In this document: one piece after another, positions 12,553 through 25,080 of the stretch
Layout of the letters: each line of letters begins with the position of its first letter
Numbering within the stretch: the first letter of the stretch is position 1
Assembly: GCA_036345935.2 (NCBI GenBank)
Contig: JADWOT020001916.1
Span: forward strand, 340,071 to 404,070
DNA from: Taenia hydatigena
Taxonomy: Eukaryota; Platyhelminthes; Cestoda; Cyclophyllidea; Taeniidae
Reading direction: 5' to 3'
Length of the DNA: 64,000 nucleotides
Notes under the pieces: generated by a model
Told to the model about the DNA's origin: nothing
Seen by the model: only the letters and a program-made list of their open reading frames with translations
The model's database searches: none
Made by a program: the position numbers and the translations under genes

Positions 12553-15051
12553 TGAGTAGAAGTAGACCTAATGACGTCTTGGGAATGAATGGAGAGGAGA
12601 TCTCTTGTCTACGCCTCCTTTTCTCATTGCCACTCCAAAGCATCTTCGGTGAATGTCTCCTTTTTTGCATACTGCGCTCTATGCGGTATGCAGCATTGCG
12701 TCTTACCTAATGTCATACCGTTTGTGCTCCTTGCATAAAAAATACATACGGAATAGAGGAGTGAATAATTCCTACAATTTAGCTTCTTACCCTATTTTTC
12801 CACTTTAGTGCCACTAGAACACCCCGCTTCTCTGCCTCCTTTATGCTTCTCTCAACCTTCCTTCTTTATAGGTTCCCTTTCATCTCTCCACTAGTCTCAA
12901 TCTCGATTGTGATATAAGTTAATAGTGCGCAGATTTATTGCCTAGATCAGACTAGTACGAGTTAGACTAGACCTGAATCAATCACGCTCTGCCTGAGACA
13001 AAATTATGTTTTAACAAAGTTTTGCTATGATGACCATCAAATCCTTATCTCCATCTTTCTTCTTGTCACTTTAGTTTGTACCACACTACTTCGCCTAAAT
13101 TCCATCCCTTACTTCCACTCCTCTACTTAGTTTTTAGGGAGCGAAAATAAGCGCGTTGCTCCTACATCTTACTTCGTGATTTGTAGGCTGCTCGAATTCC
13201 TACCTGCTCATCTTACTATCTACCCCTTATATTCTTTTTGTAAAGAATTTCTCTGTCTGACTTTCCACTCTAGACCGCCGGCCCCATTCCCACCATGCAT
13301 CTACGCCTCCCTGTCTGTTTGCCTAAGTTTGTGTATATTGCATTGTTTACCTTTATTTTCGTCATTTGGGTAGTCACCTGAATTGATATCTCACAAAACA
13401 GCTAAATCGAATCGACACTTTCGTCCTGGGCGCAATTAAAACGCTTTTCGTCGTCTGTAAGATGGCTAGTTCTTTGGCCATTCTATATCAACTCTACACT
13501 TCGCTAACATTCTGTCAGCCATCCACCAATTGACTTTACTTCATCTAATTGCTTTTTCCTTCTTGTAACTCTATACCTCTGCTTAAATCAGACTAAAGTG
13601 GACACGGCACATGAAACTGACAAAAATCATATGCCATGTGTAGAAACTTTGTCTCCTGCAAGACGCAATACGTGTGAGTGAATAGAGTGCAGTAGGTGGC
13701 AAAAGAAACAATCTCCGAAGATGCGTTGGAGTAAGACATGAGAAAGGAGGCATAGACATGAGAGTCTTTGCCTTTCCATGCATACTTTGATAAAGAAAGA
13801 GAAGACCTTGACTTACATTGCTGCAGGCCAAATTAAAGTGCTAAGGCGGACTTCAATTTTAGCGCATAAGACGCCTGTGGGGATGGAGCATGCTCGATCG
13901 ATGAGAACTTGGCGACCCGCTCATAAATATTGCTATTGAGCTAACGAAGGGGCATTCCTTATGCGTACTTCTACTTCTGTGCTTGGAATAATTGTTGTTC
14001 TGCACTACGAATGGCAATGGTGGTCTATGCGTTTTTTCGGCAGGGGTCGGGTAACATGAATTTTCAGCTGAAGGAGATAGGGAATAAATGGCATAGAGGT
14101 GAAGGGACGAGAAGTCGCTGATTGGAAGGAGAGGGGGGAAATGGACAGAAGAGGATCGGAAGTGGACGCTGTAGGATGACTCTCCACAGTGCTGTAATGT
14201 AGCCTCCTTTATTGCTTTCTATATTTCTACTATATATTCCTGAACTGATTCAATCGCTTGCTCATCTAGAGGCGTGTCTAGGTAAAATTTGAAGAATTCG
14301 TCCCAATGACGCGTGAGCCGCCCAGTCATAGCTCCTTTTCTATGTGATTATGCTGGATATCGAATGTGAAAAGATTGAAATGACGCATGCAAGTGAATTT
14401 CGGGAGTGGAAGGTGACACAGGTAGAGAAAGGGGTGATGACACCAAAATTTACCCCTAATTTATATGATATCTATCTATTTGTACCTTTTCGACGTCCCT
14501 GAAATAAAGGATTGAAAGGCTTGGAGTGATGAGGAGATGGAGAGGGTTGCGACGAAAGTAAGGGATACAAATGCGGCTGAGGGCAAGAATGAAACGAGGC
14601 AAGAGAGAGGCACCGACGAATAACTGAATAGCACGAAGGGCAGAGCGGCAAAGTAAGATGAACAAATGTAGGCGTGCAACACGTAGAACAGCATGTCTGA
14701 CAGTTTGTCATGTGGTAGACCAATTTGAACATGACATGTGCGAAATGATTGCAACACGTGCCGTGTTGTGTCGCCTAGTGCCGTCTGGTGTGAACGTCAG
14801 ACAGTACTACTTGTAGGTGATTTTGAGGGAAAAGGCGTCACTCACTTCTGTGCTTTCGTGACTTGATTAAGTTATGCGCATCGTATTGCATAAAAAGGAG
14901 GAGAATGAGAATGGGAAGAACCACTGATACTAATGTGCTTTGGCTTAAATGCGCTGCCTCGTAGTGACTGCTTGTCCTCAGTTTTTTTCAGAAAACGTCT
15001 TTTATGCATTGGAAACTCACCCCTTGCGATTACTATGGCGTGAGCGTAGGT
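12553..15051 (+). repeat. Tandem 2.5 kb unit 1 within the IR-2 left arm
   Basis: It begins at TAGAAGTAGACCTAATGACG and aligns through to 15051 with the next unit (offset about 2500 at the start and 2400 at the end). Matches include the CACTTTAGTGCCACTAGAAC block (12805 and 15283), the TTTGGCCAT block (13473 and 15943) and the TGGTCTATGCG block (14020 and 16419). All frames inside are interrupted between copies, so no gene is called. Confidence 0.85.
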
Positions 15052-17459
15052 GCGCGTAGTAGACCTGATGACGTCTTGGGAATCGATGGAGAGGAGCTCT
15101 CATGTCCACGCCTCCTTTTCTCATTTCCACTCCAACGCATCTTCGGTGAGTTCTCCTTTTTCGCATACTCATACGTACTGCGTCTTACCTAATGTCATAC
15201 CGTTTGTGCTCCTCGCATAAAGTACATACGGAATAGGGGAGTGAATAATTCCTACAATCCAGCTTCGTACCTTATTTTTTTCACTTTAGTGCCACTAGAA
15301 CATTTCGTCCCTCTACCTTCTTTCAGCTTCTCTCACCTTCTCTTCCTACCGCACCATCTGCTGGTGCCCTCTTTGTAGGTTCCCTTTCATCTCTTCACTA
15401 GTCTCAATCTCGATTGTGATATGAGTTAATAGTGCGCAGATTTATCGCCTAGATCAGACTAGTACGAGTTAGACTAGACCTGAATCACTCACGCCTTGCC
15501 CGAGACAAAATCGTGTTTTAACAAAGTTTAGCTATGATTATTATCAAATCTCTTTCTATTTTTCTATCTATCTACTCTGTCTTTAGTTTGTACCACACTA
15601 CTTCACCTCAATTCCATCTCCTACTTCTACTCCTCCTCCACTTAGCCTTTGGGGAGCGAAGGTGGGTGCGTTGCTCCTACTTCTTACTTTGTCATTTGTA
15701 AGCTGCTCGAACCCTTACCTGCTCATCTCACTATCTACTCCTTTTATTTTTTTTGTAAAGAATTTCTCTGTCCGGCCTTCCACTCTAAACCGCCTCTCTG
15801 TCTGTTTGCCTAAGTTTGTGTATATTGTGCATATATTGGGTTGTCGTCTGAATTGATATCTCACAAAAACAGCCAAAATCAAATCGACATTTTCGTCCTG
15901 GGCGCAATAAAGTCTCTTTTGGTCGTCTGTTCGATGGCTAGTTCTTTGGCCATCCTATCTCAACTCTACACTTTGCCAACATGTGGTCACAACACATGAA
16001 ACTAGCAAAACTCATGCACCGTGTAAAGAAAATTTGGCTCTTGCAAAACGCAATACGTGCGAGCATATCGAATGCAGTAGGCGACAAAGAAGAAAGTCTC
16101 CGAAGATGCGTTGGAGTAAGACATGAGAAAGGAAGCATAGACAAGAGAGTCTTTGCCTTTCCATGTGTACTTTGATCCCTAATGTCTGTGATAAAGAGAG
16201 AGAAGACCTCAGCTTACATTACTGCAGGTCAAACTAATATGTTGAGGCGGACTTAAGTTTTACCGCATAAGACGCCCGTGGGGATGAGACATGCTCGATA
16301 GATGAAAACTTGGCGACCCGCCCATAAATATTGCTATTGAGCTAACGAAGGGGCATTCCTGATGCGTACTCCTACTTCTGTGCTTGGGATAATTATTGTT
16401 TTGCATTACGAAAGGCAATGGTGGTCTATGCGTTTTTTCAACAGGGGTTGGGTAACAGGAAATTTTGGCTGAAGGAGATAGGAAATGATTTGGATGGAGG
16501 TGAAAGGACGAGGAGTCGCTGATGTAGAAGGAGTAAGGGTGGACATGGACAGAAGGGAATCGGAAATGGACGTTGTAGGACGACTCCCACATTACTCTGG
16601 TGTGGCCTTCTTTACTGCTTTCGATGTTTCTACCATCTATTCCTGAACTGATTCAATCGCTTACTAATCTGGACTCGTGTCTGGGTAAAATTTGAAGGAT
16701 TCGTCTTAATGACACTTGAACTGCCTAGTCATAGCTCCCCTTCTATATAATTATGCTGGATATCGAATGTGAAAATATTGAAATAACGCATGCAAGTGAA
16801 TTCCGGGAATAGAAGGTAGCACAGGTAGATGAAGGGGTGTTATCACCAAAATTCATCCCTAATTTCTATGATATCTATCTGTTTTCGCCCTTTTGACGTC
16901 TCTAAAATAAAGGAATGAAAGTCTTGGAGTGATGAGGAGATGGAGAGGGTTGCGACGGAAGTAAGGGATACAAATAAGGCTGGGAGCAAGAATGAAGCGA
17001 GACAGGAGAGAGACACCAATGAATAACTGAATGTCAAGAATGGCAGCGCGGCAAAGCAAGATGAATAAATGTAGGCGTGCAACACGTAGAACTGCATGTC
17101 TGACAGTTTGTCGTGTGGTAGACAAATTTGAACCTGGCACGTGCGAATTGATTGCAACACGTGTCGTTTGGTGTCGCTTAGTGTCGTCTGGCATGAATTC
17201 CCGACAGTACCACTTGTAAGTGGTTTTGAGGGAAAAGGCGTCACTCACTTTTGGGCTTTCGAGACTTGATTAAGTTATGTGCATCATAGTGCATGCAAAG
17301 GAGGAGGAAGAGAATGAGAAGAACCGCCGATACTAATGTGCTTTGGCTTAAATGCGCTGCCTCGTTGTGACTGCTTGTCCTCGGCATTTTGTGAGGAGAC
17401 GCCTATTATGCATTGGTAACTCACTTTTTGTGATTAATATGGCGCGAGCGAAGGTGCGT
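15052..17459 (+). repeat. Tandem 2.4 kb unit 2 within the IR-2 left arm
   Basis: This is the second copy of the unit at 12553. The join at about 15051 follows the same GGTGCG word that ends unit 2 at 17459, as expected for a head-to-tail duplication. Its final part (from about 17150) is shared with the right IR-2 arm, which shows that this side is the ancestral continuation. Confidence 0.85.
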
Positions 17460-18329
17460 TTCTGCAGATTACTCCAATTTCATGCAAAGACTTGTTGCTG
17501 CCTTTCTCCAGGCAGTGCAATGACGGTGAGCAAGCCTCACCAACCTGGGCGAAGCAGCATGAATTTTCGGCCGAAAGCGACGATTGAATGATTGGGTGCG
17601 AGGCGAAAGCGAGAGGTTTACGGAGGGTAAGTAGAGGAAAGGATGAGAAAGGTCAACATGGGGGTGTCTCTGCACCTTTCTTCTGCATGTTCGTAAGTTT
17701 CTCCATTTGCCTACTTTTCTAGCCATGTATTCGAGCAAGGTATGCAAAAATCAATTTTGTGGAAGATTTATAAGTTTTAATTGAAAGCCACACTCGAAGA
17801 CTCTACTCATAGTTCTACCTTGATGAGTGAAACACACGAGGATACTGGTTGTGACAAAGATACGGATAGGGAGAAGGAAGGAAAGGTAAAGCAGGGGAGG
17901 AGGAGAAGAAGCTAATGACATAACTTACCCATAATTTTTATGCTTTTAATCTCTTCTGGTCTTTTGACGTTAAAACGGTGAAATGTGCGGTTGAGGTATC
18001 AGAGAGATTGAGAAATAAGCAGTGGCGATGGAGGCTGAGGCATATCAAAAGTGAGTAACTAACGAAAGGGTACTGAGGCACTGATGAAGAATTGGGTGGT
18101 GGAAACGACGATAACTTGGGAAGCAAGATGAATGGTAGAAGGCAGGAGAATGCCGTATGATTTGTTCTTTCACTCGATCGGTGGTTCGTGGTGTCAGCTG
18201 ACACTCGTGCATCATTGCGCGTGTAGCGGAGGCGGAAGACAATGCAAAGGACTATTGATACTTGTGTGCTTTGAAATGCTCCGCATTGCCTAGATTGCCA
18301 AACCTTGATTTCTTTTCCGCTATGGTGAT

Positions 18330-19080
18330 TGGATAAGAGTGCGATGGAGAAGCAAATTGAAAAGTAACATTCTCATGACAGATACACTATTTGACAAGTT
18401 GAATTTCCCTATTTTTGGCAGCACAAGAATCGGATGTTGGAGTGCTAAGGACTCTCAGCAACAAATAACTGTGATGACGAAACAACCGCTAACACTTGCA
18501 TCAATTAGGAGTATTGTGAAGGCTCGCCAAATAGGTGTCACACATTTAGGATAATCAAAAAATATGCTTTCAAATCTATCAGAACTACCTTTTCTTCTAT
18601 TGCATGGACCATAAAGTTGCACGATGCATTTTCGATCTCTTGCCAACTGAGTGACTGACTTGTGGTGAGAAGCAGTTTTGCGATGCAGTGTTTGATGGTC
18701 AGACTCAAAATCATTCAACCACTGCCTCGATAGTCTTCACTTTCTTTTTTTCCAATCGCTGATGCAGATGTAGATTTAGAGCAAGCATTTGTTGCTGAAG
18801 TACATCTAGTCGGTAATATTTGAAGAAATTATGAATACCTGATGCATGGCGACGCAAGACCTCCTCCCACAAAAATCACCTTCTTTCAGCCTTTGCGTTT
18901 GGATAGGATCTAGACACCGCGTTAGTTCTTCATCCTTAATCCTTCATATGGTATGTCTTCTTCAGATGCATTAGTGAATCTATGTAGACAATATTTGCAG
19001 ACTGTAGAAGACCACTAAGAATGATGCCATTCTAAGGTTCAAATTTAAGCGCGGGGGTGTGCAAACCGTTACCTATTGGG
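18330..19080 (+). repeat. Dispersed segment, copy 1 of 3
   Basis: The word AGTGCTAAGGACTCTCAGCA and its surroundings recur in direct orientation near 24350 and inverted near 46260. The block extends to the CACCAAGAATGA/CACTAAGAATGA word near 19015 (24970 in copy 2). A minus-strand frame at 18455-18718 is partly preserved in the inverted copy (46000-46191) but not in the 24 kb copy. The two similar copies are too alike at DNA level for that to mean selection. Confidence 0.75.
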
Positions 19081-20340
19081 ATCGAAGAACGCGTAATTTA
19101 GCATTTTAAACATTTGTAATGCCTTCATGGACTACAGATTTGCATTTTGCTTTAAGTAACAAAAATATACATTTAAAGATCACCGGTTCTATTTTCATCG
19201 AAAACGATTGCCCCTGTCCTCCTTTAATTGTGCTTTTATAAAAGGCTATTCACTGGAATGGATCACTTTTGCTAATCTGCTACCCATTGTGCTTGCACTG
19301 ACTTCTGCGTAAGGTAAAGCAGAATAGCCTTCCACTTTGTATCTTTGTCGCACGAATATTTTAAACTGGATTTACACTTTTGAATGCGATCCCAAGTCAG
19401 AAGGCAGTGATTGGTCGACCACCGCCAGACCATTAATTTTACAACCATGCCGATCCCTACTGCGTCCAATCAGTGCGAAGCAACGAGCGCATACTTTGCT
19501 CAGTTAAGCCAATCACCTTAACGCAGCATTGTGTGTTTTAGCGCATCTTTACATTTTGTGAAACCCTTGCCTAGCATTTAGCGCAAGCGTGTGCATTTGC
19601 AAAGTTCTCCACAATCAACTCGTATTATGAAAATCGACTTTTGATTAGGCTCTACAAAATTGCTAAACCTGTCAGAAATAAAGAGTGCGTCGGCCCCATT
19701 TCATGTGCGAAATCCCTTTTAGTTGCTCCCTGACTTATTTATCTTTTTAAAAACACACATAAATTATAAATGAATTTCTATCGAATGAGTACGGAAATTC
19801 ATCTTTAGCTAGATTAACGCCGTTTCCTTGGCAACGAACTGGTTAGAAATTTGAGGCAATCCTAGATTTTAAGCCATCCATATGACGCACTGCTTGGGTC
19901 AGTTTTCCAAATCAAGCATTTAAGCTTTTGTCAGTGCGTTCTCAATTGTTAATCCAAACAAACTTTGAAGTGCGTAAATCATATCTCCAGTGAGTGACAG
20001 AACAATAATTTTCTCCACTTTTACATCTATTGTGAATGTCTTACTAGGTGAAGCGAATGGTTGCAACATGTGCGAAGGGAGATAAATTATTGTCTGTCAC
20101 TTGCATTGCCAACATAAGTTGGCGTCACAAAGCATTCCGTGAATAGTCACAGGAGAAAAGTCTACAGGGAGATGCTTGCCTTACAGTTGGTAGGGCTTGG
20201 CATTTGCAAGTGAAGTGGAAAAATCCTGCTAGATAGACCTGCTGTCAACTAAATAGCTAGGACATGCCAAAGCTATCCGAGCATGCCAACGTTGGGCGCT
20301 GCAACATTGGCATCTCATAACTATGCTTAAAATATTCCAA

Positions 20341-20412
20341 TTGAACTAGCCCAATGCCAAACTCTTAGCTATTAATGCTTTGTTTAGAGTAGTAACATCA
20401 GAATAAACTAAC
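20341..20412. other. Breakpoint edge of the IR-2 left arm
   Basis: Similarity to the right arm (44220) stops here after AAAATATTCCAA. The following sequence up to the diverged homeobox copy is unique in the window. Confidence 0.5.
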
Positions 20413-20568
20413 CTTCCTCACAATTACTGTTATTGCATTTATCGAGAAAGGAAGTCTCAAACGCTGACAACTTTTGCGATCTCCGCGGCTGCTTCACCTC
20501 TGTGCATCGGCATTGTAAGTTGCAAGATTTGCGACTTGACTTTTTTGATGTGGAGGATGCCGCAGGGC
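20413..20568 (-). CDS. Candidate Cys-rich exon, unrecognised
   Basis: On the minus strand an acceptor (TTATTGTCAG, ending at 20569) opens a 156-base frame that ends at a good donor (AAG followed by GTTAGT). If the donor is not used, a TAG follows within one codon, so this could also be a terminal exon. The peptide is rich in Ser, Lys and Cys, with SKKSSRKSCNLQCRC and FLDKCNNSNC. The spaced cysteines suggest metal binding, but I cannot assign a family. No neighbouring exon with a matching phase was found. Support is limited to splice sites and composition. Confidence 0.3.
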
Positions 20569-20901
20569 CTGACAATAATGCATTAACATACATGTGTTAA
20601 CATTATAAATCGCACCAACGTGTAACTACTAAAAGTCGCCCTCTACTCCTCCTCCAATTCCTACTCGGTTGCAGACTTAAGGTTCCCCTGAGCCCGATAT
20701 CCCACCATGCATTATTCTTATTAATCAGTCTCATTCTATGAAGTCGTTAACATTGCATGATCGAATGGATCACCTGGACCGGGCTGCGTGAATTTACATC
20801 ATGGCAAAAAAAAGGTTTTTAAAGAATCTCCGTGTGCGTAGGTAGCATTCCTAATTGCCAAGCTCTCCTCCACGGTCATATCGCACACGGTGATGGTAGC
20901 A

Positions 20902-21344
20902 TTACCTAAGGTGCAGAAATCTTAAATCTATTTCATTCATCTTCTTCACTTCACTTCCTCCAAAGAACGAACTGGAGGGCACATCGATTAAATTTACTGG
21001 CCCAGGATAGAGACACTCCGTCTGAATTGATATCTCCTTAAAAGTAACATTTGTGCACATAATGTTTTGCGAGACGAGATGGATGGGTACTGCCATATGC
21101 ATGAGCTCTAACAACATCCTCCACACCAGATCTTTGACGCATTTGTGGAGAGCCGATATTGAATGAAGGACTGGTAATGTCGCACCTTAAAGTCAAACTC
21201 TGACCTCTGCGGCCAAAAGCACTTGCTCAACATCAATGGCAATGCGAATGAATCGAGGAAAATCAACACACTTGCATGCTTCCTACAAGGACTGCCCCAA
21301 ATCACTGTCCCGCTGACAGAACAAATGCCACTTTTAGCTGGCAT
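20902..21344 (-). pseudogene. Coding-like stretch with a frame change, unrecognised
   Basis: Two overlapping minus-strand frames cover this interval, 21344-21108 and 21126-20902. Each contains plausible protein sequence (for example FKVRHYQSFIQY in the first and NVTFKEISIQTE in the second). The first stops just after the second has started in another frame, the pattern of an exon with a small indel. The lower end runs to CACCTTAG followed by GTAATG, a possible donor. I do not recognise either part, and chance overlap cannot be excluded. Confidence 0.2.
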
Positions 21345-21689
21345 TGCACTCTATAAAGGCTTCCGTTATTTCTCTAGCTAAATTCGTTCCAACTCTACTT
21401 GCAATAGCCGTAGCACGAACCAGTAGGGCATTATGCACACACAGATGTGTGCATGTTTACTAAAAGACTACTGCCAGCGCCGATGAAGGTGGTGGAAATC
21501 TAAGCCAGTGCACTTTAAATGTCAGCCAAAAGTGTTTGGACACGGCTGCTACTGCTTCTGCTGCTCCTGGTTGGGGTGTGGTTAGTTGCCTGAGCCCAGA
21601 CGAAAGACAATTACAACGCTAAAAGCGTTTTTTTAAGCCAATCGAACCAAAACGCGCTTTCTATTGGCTCGTCGCATTTGAAACTCATT

Positions 21690-22098
21690 TTACGACGTCA
21701 GGTCAACATCGGAGGTACCATGAATAGGTATGAGCCGTTGACAGAGAATTCTCTCCAAGTCACTGGCATTTGGCTGTGTTACAGGCATTGCATTGCTAGA
21801 AATTTTCCCACCGACCCTCTTTGTTTTGTAGCGCTGATTCTCGAACCACATCTGAACCTAACAGGAAATTCAAAGTATGACGAGTTTCGACAATTCAATC
21901 GTTGACAATCAATCACAACATTTGATTAGCCGTCCACCAAACAAGTCCATGCAACACTTTAAAGCTTAACCAACCTGAGTTTCCGTCAAGTTGATGCTAC
22001 GCGCCAGTCCTTCGTGTTCATTTATATTGAGGTAGTTTTTCCTGTTAAAGTATTTCATTGTTTCACCAATTTGGAATGGGGTAAAGAGAACCCTGCGT
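21690..22098 (-). pseudogene. Diverged NK-class homeobox paralogue, N-terminus missing
   Basis: Exon A (22098-21975) encodes homeodomain residues 4-44. Exon B (21857-21690) encodes residues 45 onward plus a short tail and ends at TAA. The 117-base intron has GT-AG ends and sits between residues 44 and 45, exactly as in the intact gene at 39377-41112, and the introns themselves are alignable. The residues W48, F49, N51, R53 and Y54 are kept. However, core residue 16 is Thr (Met in the intact gene, usually Leu), residue 50 is Glu instead of Gln and residue 52 is Gln instead of Arg. The C-terminal tail stops after about 40 residues. Upstream, an acceptor-like TTATTCACACAG directly precedes exon A and the IR-1 right arm begins, so no equivalent of the other gene's first two exons is present. 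The frame is clean across both exons. It is either a decaying copy or a short, diverged gene with an unseen first exon. Confidence 0.75.
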
Positions 22099-22114
22099 CT
22101 GTGTGAATAAACAA

Positions 22115-23515
22115 GAACAGAGGTTATAAATAAATAACCAGAGAATTCCAGCACCTTGCAAAGAAATCCTCCCAAAACAGCACCCATAACAGATAGAGGG
22201 AAAGGCGGAGACAAGACACAACTTGCGACGGCTGTCATACCCAGGTTCGCATCACTGCCCATGTACCACTAAAGAGGCGGCGCATCGCAAAAAAAGTACT
22301 CGTGCGACTAACACAAAGCCAATCAACGTTACGACACTAGGGTGCACACTGGACCACACCACGCCTTTGTCCGTGTCTGCGTAGGGCTTATCTGCTCAAA
22401 ATCAAACGCTGTGTTAAAAAAAAGGAATGCTTCAAACGCTCCATATTGTCATGTGCTTGGGTGCGAAGTTGGAGGCCCGCGTACACCAAACACTTGCCCC
22501 TATACTTTGACATGCCTATGCTAATGACACACTCCTCCTCATCCCACACCGTCTAGTGCGCACACAACTCCACTGGATCGGATACGCGCATGACAGCACT
22601 CAGTCAACTAACATTATGTGTAACAGACCAGCCAAAATGTGCGTGTGCTTCAAACGGTAGAATCACAAGTACCGTGTGTAATTAAGGCAGCTGGATATGG
22701 GTATACATCCCATTCCTTTCCACGATGACTAACTTCTACCTTAACCATTGTTAGCAGCAAAAATGTACTCAAAAATGAAGCAATGCTCCTCGAAACGAGT
22801 CATAGGGGCGTCAGGGTGTTACTTTATCGTCTCCGAGAGTCAAATGTTTTGATGAAGATGAAGTGATTCTAACACGACCACTCACATCAGACAGGGCTGC
22901 ACAAACGTTCCAACGTCACATGCCGTTGAGGTGAAGCCAATGAAGACAATTAGGCAGGCAGGTCCACAGACAGCGAAATAAACTGATCTCCCCACCTTCG
23001 TCTGTCTACCCACCCACACATCAACCAGCCAAATTAGCCAATCAACAGGTGGGCAGAAAGACCGCAATTAAAGAAACGGATGAAGTTTAACGCTTGATAA
23101 TGCACAGTTGCCTGTCCCGGGAGACGTCTACCAATTAATGGCCGTCAGGAATAATAACCTTGCTAACCCAAGGGCGACGCCAAACCCGCACTCCTTCCTG
23201 GCCCTAGGACCCATCGGCCGGCTATTTGCCGAAAGGTGAAAACAACCAAAGCCAAGACTACTTACTGCTACGACTAAGGGAAGGCGGCGAAGACCACACC
23301 GAAACTACTACATTGCTACGGCAAGAGGAGTGAACAAATCAAGGCAATCAGTGGGTTGACTTCCAAGCCATCACCGTGACAATACGTTCCCAATAAACAC
23401 TTCATTCGCAAGTCTTCGGAGGCAGGCATTCCGGGATGCTTCTTTTGACAATAATAAACATGCACAGTTCGGTAGTTTACACAAGGAACACCAAACAGTC
23501 AAAGCAGCATCCTTT
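22115..23515 (-). repeat. IR-1 right arm, inverted copy of 5100-6487
   Basis: This is the reverse-strand counterpart of the left arm. The arm ends within a few tens of bases of homeodomain exon A, so the duplication breakpoint lies at the 5' side of the diverged homeobox copy. A minus-strand frame runs from here into the homeodomain (22262-21966), but the same region in the other arm is also open without a homeobox, so I treat the read-through as accidental. Confidence 0.85.
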
Positions 23516-24259
23516 CTCACGCCTTTTTGTTCGTTTTCAAAATGGCACCAGTAGAAAGGAGCTTAGAAAATTGCTTGGCATTTAGTAAAATTTGGGCGCC
23601 CATATAAAATTGGCATTATATTACGAGAAGGTCCCTCTCAACTCCATAAAACATTGCGAAGGGGTGAAGCAGCAGCAAGCTTCTTAACCCACAGCAGACA
23701 GTGATCACTACATCTTACAGCATAAATGCATCAACAAGCTTTCAGTTGGAAAAAGAACCTGTAGTCAATGACATTATATTCATCCACGTTCCTCCTCCAT
23801 TCAGTGTCGATAAATGAAGTTAAGGAAGAAGTTAAGAGCAGTGGCGTAAATAGTAGACTTAAACGCTGCTGTTGGTCCTATGCAAATGCAAGGACAGTCC
23901 ATTCAGAGAGCCCTTGCATTTGTAGTCCATGATGTCACGATTACTTTAGCCTTTTGACTCGCCAAAAGAATGTCGGCCTACTCAAATTCTGTGCTTCACA
24001 AAATACAATTATTAGCCCCATCAACACTTGTCAATGTGTGATACACACATGACTTACTCAGAATCTGTGTGCTCCTACTCTTTTTTTGCCTCATTCGCAG
24101 ATTAGTCAAATCTTACGCCACAAAAGATCTGCTAAGCAAATGTGGTGGTTAAGATTTGAGTCCGTTCTTTTGCACCAAAAGCATTTAAATTGGTTTTTGG
24201 GAGGTAGAAGTTTCTCATCAAGCTTCCAGCATGGTAGTTAGATGAGGGTGAGGTGGTGA
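23516..24259. other. Intergenic, no feature recognised
   Basis: Unique sequence with no long frame and no splice-framed exon. A short run of direct repetition involving TGCAAATGCAAGGAC and CCTTGCATTTG occurs near 23880-23925 and could form a hairpin. Confidence 0.4.
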
Positions 24260-25080
24260 AGCAACTTTGAAAAGCAGCATTCTGATGATGGACACATTAC
24301 TTACCAAAATGTATTTCTCTGTTCATGGCGACATGAAAATTGGAGGTTGAAGTGCTAAGGACTCTCAGCAACAAACACCTGTGATGACGAAACAACTGAT
24401 AACATCTGCATCAATAAGGACAATTGTGAAAGGTAGCCAAATGAGTGTCACCTACACGGGTTCACTGAAGGTTCGAGATGGAAAGCAGTTTGGCGTTGCA
24501 GTGTTTGGCGGTCAACCTCACTAATCATTCGGCCGCTGCCATAGAGGTGTTCACCTATATTTTTCCAATCGCAGACAAAGATGTTTCCTACAAATGTCTC
24601 CTGAAGACCAAACGGATGTTGGTGCAGTACACCGAGTCGATATTGTTTGAAGAAGGTGATAACACTTAGCGGTAAGGCAACGCAAGGCCTCCTCCTGCCA
24701 AAAAACACCTTCTGGCAGCCTTTGCATTTGGATGAGATCTAGGTACTGTGTTAATTTTTTTATCTGCATTTTTTTCACATCATTTCAAATGATGATTTTC
24801 ATCACCTCATGTCGTTTGATGGTAGCTTGGGTTCAAGTAGTATAGAAAACTCAGAAATTTAAGTGAGATTTTGAGTTGCTTGCTTCCAGAGCACAAGCAG
24901 TGTAGCAGTGTTTTGCCTTCTTCAAGTGCGCTAGTAAATCTGTGATGGTCATGTTTGTAGACTGTGGAGAATCACCAAGAATGACACCATTCTAAGGTAC
25001 TAATTTGGGCTTAGGGGTATGCAAACTGTTACCTACTGCGATTGAGGAACACGTAGCTTAACACTTTGGGCATTTTGACG
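24260..25080 (+). repeat. Dispersed segment, copy 2 of 3
   Basis: Direct copy of 18330-19080, outside the IR-2 arm. It preserves AGTGCTAAGGACTCTCAGCA, the GTGATGACGAAACAACTGAT stretch and the CACCAAGAATGACACCATTC stretch. A minus-strand frame of 86 codons (24708-24448) is open in this copy only. Confidence 0.75.

Larger units (their letters stand above)
10588..20340 (+). repeat. IR-2 left arm, inverted copy of 44220-50868
   Basis: Three pieces of this arm match the reverse strand of the right arm in collinear order: 10588-11090 with 50868-50370, 11095-11815 with 48325-47612, and 17150-20340 with 47595-44220. Anchors include the stretch around 20230-20330 (two AT-rich words flanking GCTATCCGAGCATGCCAACG), which is nearly unchanged near 44250-44330. 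The block 11816-17150 has no inverted counterpart in the right arm, so it was gained here or lost there. Divergence by eye is roughly 10-20%. I see no supported gene inside. Confidence 0.88.

Noticed and set aside
20413..20568. Possible kinesin-4 Cys-rich C-terminus in the candidate exon
   Set aside because: Only a TSF-x2-x-C-like end agrees; the diagnostic CxC-rich core is absent.
21966..22262. Homeodomain frame reading upstream into the IR-1 arm as a fused N-terminus
   Set aside because: An acceptor-like site sits right before the homeodomain, and the equivalent arm at 6283-6549 is also open without a homeobox, so the fusion is probably accidental.
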